Shown: piece after piece, positions 12,807-14,831 of the stretch | Layout of the letters: the number at the start of each line of letters is the position of its first letter | Position numbering within the stretch: the stretch's first letter is position 1 | Source: DAOTXK01 sp034435395 | Lineage (GTDB): Bacteria; Chloroflexota; Anaerolineae; Aggregatilineales; Ch27 | NCBI GenBank assembly: GCA_034435395.1 | Contig: DAOTXK010000154.1 | Span: 1 to 14,831 of the forward strand | Direction of reading: 5' to 3' | Length of the DNA stretch: 14,831 nucleotides | The notes under the pieces: model-generated | What the model saw: the letters and a program-made list of their open reading frames with translations, nothing else | What the model was told of the DNA's origin: nothing | The model's database searches: none | Program-made: the position numbers and the translations under genes

Positions 12807-12841
12807 TTGGCCTGCATCATACTATACAGGAACACGCGACG

Positions 12842-13909
12842 ATGGGCAAAGTTGCGGACGGGCTGGGTACCGAAAGCCGGAAAGCCGACCACATCCGCAT
12901 CAACCTGGAGGAAAACGTCCAGTTTCCACGCCTCACAACCGGCCTTGAGCAGTACAGGTTCATGCACCAGGCCCTTCCCGAATGTGATCTGGCAGCGATT
13001 AACACCCAGACGACATTCCTTGGCAAGCAGCTATCCGCCCCCATTTTGATCTCCTCCATGACTGGCGGCACGGAGGAAGCGCAACATATCAATTACAACC
13101 TCGCCGCAGCCGCGCAAGCGGCAGGTATCGCCATGGGACTCGGCTCGCAGCGCGCTGCCATTGAAGACAAGAGCCTGGCCCGCACCTTCAAGGTCCGTCA
13201 CGTTGCGCCTGATATCCTCCTGTTTGCCAATATCGGCGCGATCCAACTCAACTATGGCTATACTGTTGACCAGTGCCAGCGCGCCATCGACATGGTGGAG
13301 GCAGATGCTCTGATACTCCACCTGAATGTGTTGCAGGAGGCCGTCCAGCCAGAAGGCGACAGCAACTTCGCCGGTCTCTTGGGCAAGATCGAGCAGGTTT
13401 GCAAATCCCTGGAAGTGCCCGTCATTGTCAAAGAAGTTGGCTGGGGGCTATCGGAAACAGCAGCGCGTCAACTGTATAATGCCGGTGTCCATATCCTGGA
13501 TGTGGCCGGCGCTGGCGGCACCTCCTGGAGCGAGGTCGAGTATCATCGTGCGCCGACTGCCTTTCACGCCCATGTCGCCGCCAGCTTCGCCGACTGGGGA
13601 ATCCCAACAGCCCATAGCCTGATCTACGCTCGCCGTGCGGCCCCAGATGCCGTGCTCATCGCCAGCGGCGGCTTGCGGGACGGTATTGACATCGCCAAGT
13701 GTATCGCCCTGGGGGCCAGTCTGGCCGGTCTGGCCAGTCCGTTCCTGAAAGCCGCCGCCCGGTCCCCGGAGGCGGTCCTCGAACTGATCGCGATCTTAAG
13801 CAGACAGCTTCAAATCGCGATGTTATGCGCTGGGGCATGCGACATAACCGCCCTTTCCCGGACACCCCTGTACCCGGTCTCGCCGCTGCCCGCACCCGGA
13901 ATGACATGA
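12842..13909 (+). CDS. fni: Type 2 isopentenyl-diphosphate delta-isomerase (FMN-dependent)
   Basis: The 355-residue product is a full-length type 2 isomerase, which interconverts isopentenyl and dimethylallyl diphosphate using reduced FMN and Mg2+ in the cytosol. Family motifs are intact: S-R-K-A-D-H-I-R-I (12-20, phosphate binding by Arg13 and Lys14), S-S-M-T-G-G (71-76), G-S-Q-R-A-A-I-E-D, H160-L-N162-V-L-Q165-E166-A-V-Q-P-E-G-D, K197-E-V-G-W-G and D-V-A-G-A-G-G-T-S-W. The His, Asn, Gln and Glu of the third block are the known substrate and metal contacts. AGGAA at 12828-12832, nine bases upstream, supports the start. The stop overlaps the start of the prenyl synthase gene (ATGA), so supply of dimethylallyl diphosphate is directly coupled to chain elongation. 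The type 1 isomerase is unrelated, so there is little ambiguity. Confidence 0.96.
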   Translation: MGKVADGLGTESRKADHIRINLEENVQFPRLTTGLEQYRFMHQALPECDLAAINTQTTFLGKQLSAPILISSMTGGTEEAQHINYNLAAAAQAAGIAMGLGSQRAAIEDKSLARTFKVRHVAPDILLFANIGAIQLNYGYTVDQCQRAIDMVEADALILHLNVLQEAVQPEGDSNFAGLLGKIEQVCKSLEVPVIVKEVGWGLSETAARQLYNAGVHILDVAGAGGTSWSEVEYHRAPTAFHAHVAASFADWGIPTAHSLIYARRAAPDAVLIASGGLRDGIDIAKCIALGASLAGLASPFLKAAARSPEAVLELIAILSRQLQIAMLCAGACDITALSRTPLYPVSPLPAPGMT

Positions 13910-14831
13910 GCTTACCAGCATACCTGGAAAAGTATCTCCCCGCGCTGAACGAGGAGTTACGGCAAGCCGTCGATCGTTTCCTGCCCGGCCCGCCAGAACT
14001 TGATTTGATGTTGCGTTATCACCTGGGTTGGGTGACGGAGCAAGGCGCATCCACGGGAACCAGTTCGGGAAAGAAGATACGCCCGGTGTTGGCGCTGCTC
14101 TGCACAGAGATCGCCGGCGGCGACTGGACCCAGGCTTTGCCAGCGGCTGCGGCTATCGAACTGATTCATAACTTCTCGCTCATCCATGACGACATTGAAG
14201 ACAACAGCCCGCTGCGACGGGGGCGACCAACGCTGTGGAGGGTCTGGGGCTCCGCCCAGGCCATCAATGCTGGCGACGCCATGTTTGCGTTGGCGCACCT
14301 GGAGTTGTGGCGGCTGTCTGAACGCGGGGTCCCCGCCCCACTGGTCCTGGAAGCCTTCCGCTTGCTCGCGCAAACCAACCTGGCGCTAAACTGCGGTCAA
14401 CATCAGGATATGCTCTTTGAGGGCCGCACCACTGTCTCGGTCCATGAATATCTGGAGATGATCGCGGGAAAGTCGGCAGCGCTGATAGCCGCCAGTGCGC
14501 AAATGGGTGCTGTTGTCGCGGGGCTCGGCCCGGAGGAGGCCGCTCGTTATGCGGAGTTCGGGCGTGACCTGGGGATGTCCTTTCAGATTCGGGACGATAT
14601 CCTGGGAATTTGGGGAAACCCGGAGGTGACTGGCAAATCCGCTGCCACGGACATTGTATCTCGCAAAAAGACCTTGCCCGTGCTTTACGGCCTGAGTCGT
14701 AGTGATGAGCTGGCGGAAATCTATGCCCAGCCACACCAGGGGGATGCTCAGCTCAAGCGGGCAGTGGCCATTCTCGATCATCTGGAAGCGCGGGCCTTTG
14801 CCGCTGATTACGAGGCCCACTACTTCAAGAG
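13906..14831 (+). CDS. Polyprenyl diphosphate synthase, probably geranylgeranyl diphosphate synthase (partial, cut by right edge)
   Basis: The frame is open from the ATG at 13906 to the window end (308 complete codons) with no stop, so the C-terminus is missing. It is a trans-prenyltransferase that condenses isopentenyl diphosphate onto allylic diphosphates. The first aspartate-rich motif is D95-D-I-E-D99 in S-L-I-H-D-D-I-E-D-N-S-P-L-R-R-G-R-P-T-L. It is preceded by G-K-K-I-R-P, which binds the diphosphate. The second is Q-I-R-D230-D-I-L-G234, with Gly in place of the last Asp, a variant I recall from other bacterial members. G-Q-H-Q-D and Y-L-E-M-I-A-G-K-S-A-A-L lie between. C20 is the likely product by overall similarity, but chain length is not certain. 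The start overlaps the isomerase stop (ATGA), making a two-gene isoprenoid unit; the product could feed carotenoid, quinone or lipid synthesis. Confidence 0.94.
   Translation, partial: MSLPAYLEKYLPALNEELRQAVDRFLPGPPELDLMLRYHLGWVTEQGASTGTSSGKKIRPVLALLCTEIAGGDWTQALPAAAAIELIHNFSLIHDDIEDNSPLRRGRPTLWRVWGSAQAINAGDAMFALAHLELWRLSERGVPAPLVLEAFRLLAQTNLALNCGQHQDMLFEGRTTVSVHEYLEMIAGKSAALIAASAQMGAVVAGLGPEEAARYAEFGRDLGMSFQIRDDILGIWGNPEVTGKSAATDIVSRKKTLPVLYGLSRSDELAEIYAQPHQGDAQLKRAVAILDHLEARAFAADYEAHYFK

Noticed and set aside
12820..12829. TACTAT/TATACA as a -10 box just upstream of the isomerase start
   Set aside because: Transcription would begin only a few bases before the ATG and would leave out the AGGAA ribosome binding site; the pair at 12778-12806 fits better.
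14591..14605. Second aspartate-rich motif of the prenyl synthase reads D-D-I-L-G instead of D-D-x-x-D
   Set aside because: I considered this as a loss-of-function change. I recall the Gly variant from other bacterial geranylgeranyl-type synthases, and the two metal-binding aspartates are kept, so it is probably normal.

Overview
The window reads as one gene-dense stretch of a moderately GC-rich bacterial chromosome (roughly 60 percent GC by eye). There is no mobile element, RNA gene or CRISPR array that I can support. Several features suggest, but do not prove, a member of the Chloroflexota (Anaerolineae-like): a lipoprotein with a DUF348-like/G5 front end and a TolB-like propeller, a glycosidase-like domain fused to an O-antigen-ligase/polymerase-type membrane protein, a type 2 (FMN) isopentenyl-diphosphate isomerase coupled to a polyprenyl synthase, and a magnesium-chelatase-type ATPase with no chelatase partner nearby. 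This placement is an inference from gene content only.

Left block (about 1-7972): envelope and exopolysaccharide functions. A minus-strand gene starts near the left edge and runs out of the window. Divergent from it are a secreted lipoprotein (106-1728) and, overlapping its stop, a very large fusion protein (1725-4901). The fusion has an extracytoplasmic glycosidase-like domain, a beta-sandwich and a multi-pass Wzy/WaaL-type domain. Next come a macrodomain ADP-ribose hydrolase-like protein, a UDP-glucuronate-decarboxylase-like sugar-nucleotide enzyme, and a second Wzy/WaaL-type membrane protein coupled by a GTGA overlap. A plausible theme is supply of a nucleotide sugar and assembly of a surface glycan, with the lipoprotein and glycosidase-like domain acting outside the membrane.

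Middle block (about 8015-9605): a single-domain response regulator with its own candidate promoter, then a GT4-type glycosyltransferase.

Right-centre block (9621-12380): a consensus -10 box precedes four closely packed or overlapping genes. They encode a small protein with a repetitive beta domain and proline-rich linker, a hotdog acyl-CoA thioesterase, a BchI/ChlI-type AAA+ ATPase, and a six-span membrane protein. The first and last of these four end in nearly the same short peptide (R-I-S-D-[L/I]-R-P), written with mostly different codons. In the last gene the codons also form a perfect 9-bp inverted repeat.

Right block (12427-14831): acyl carrier protein (acpP) on the minus strand, diverging from an isoprenoid pair on the plus strand, namely type 2 IPP isomerase and a polyprenyl (probably geranylgeranyl) diphosphate synthase cut by the window edge. 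Each direction has a good sigma-70-like promoter in the shared intergenic region. Stop/start overlaps at 1725, 6476, 10537, 11712 and 13906 show that translational coupling is common here.
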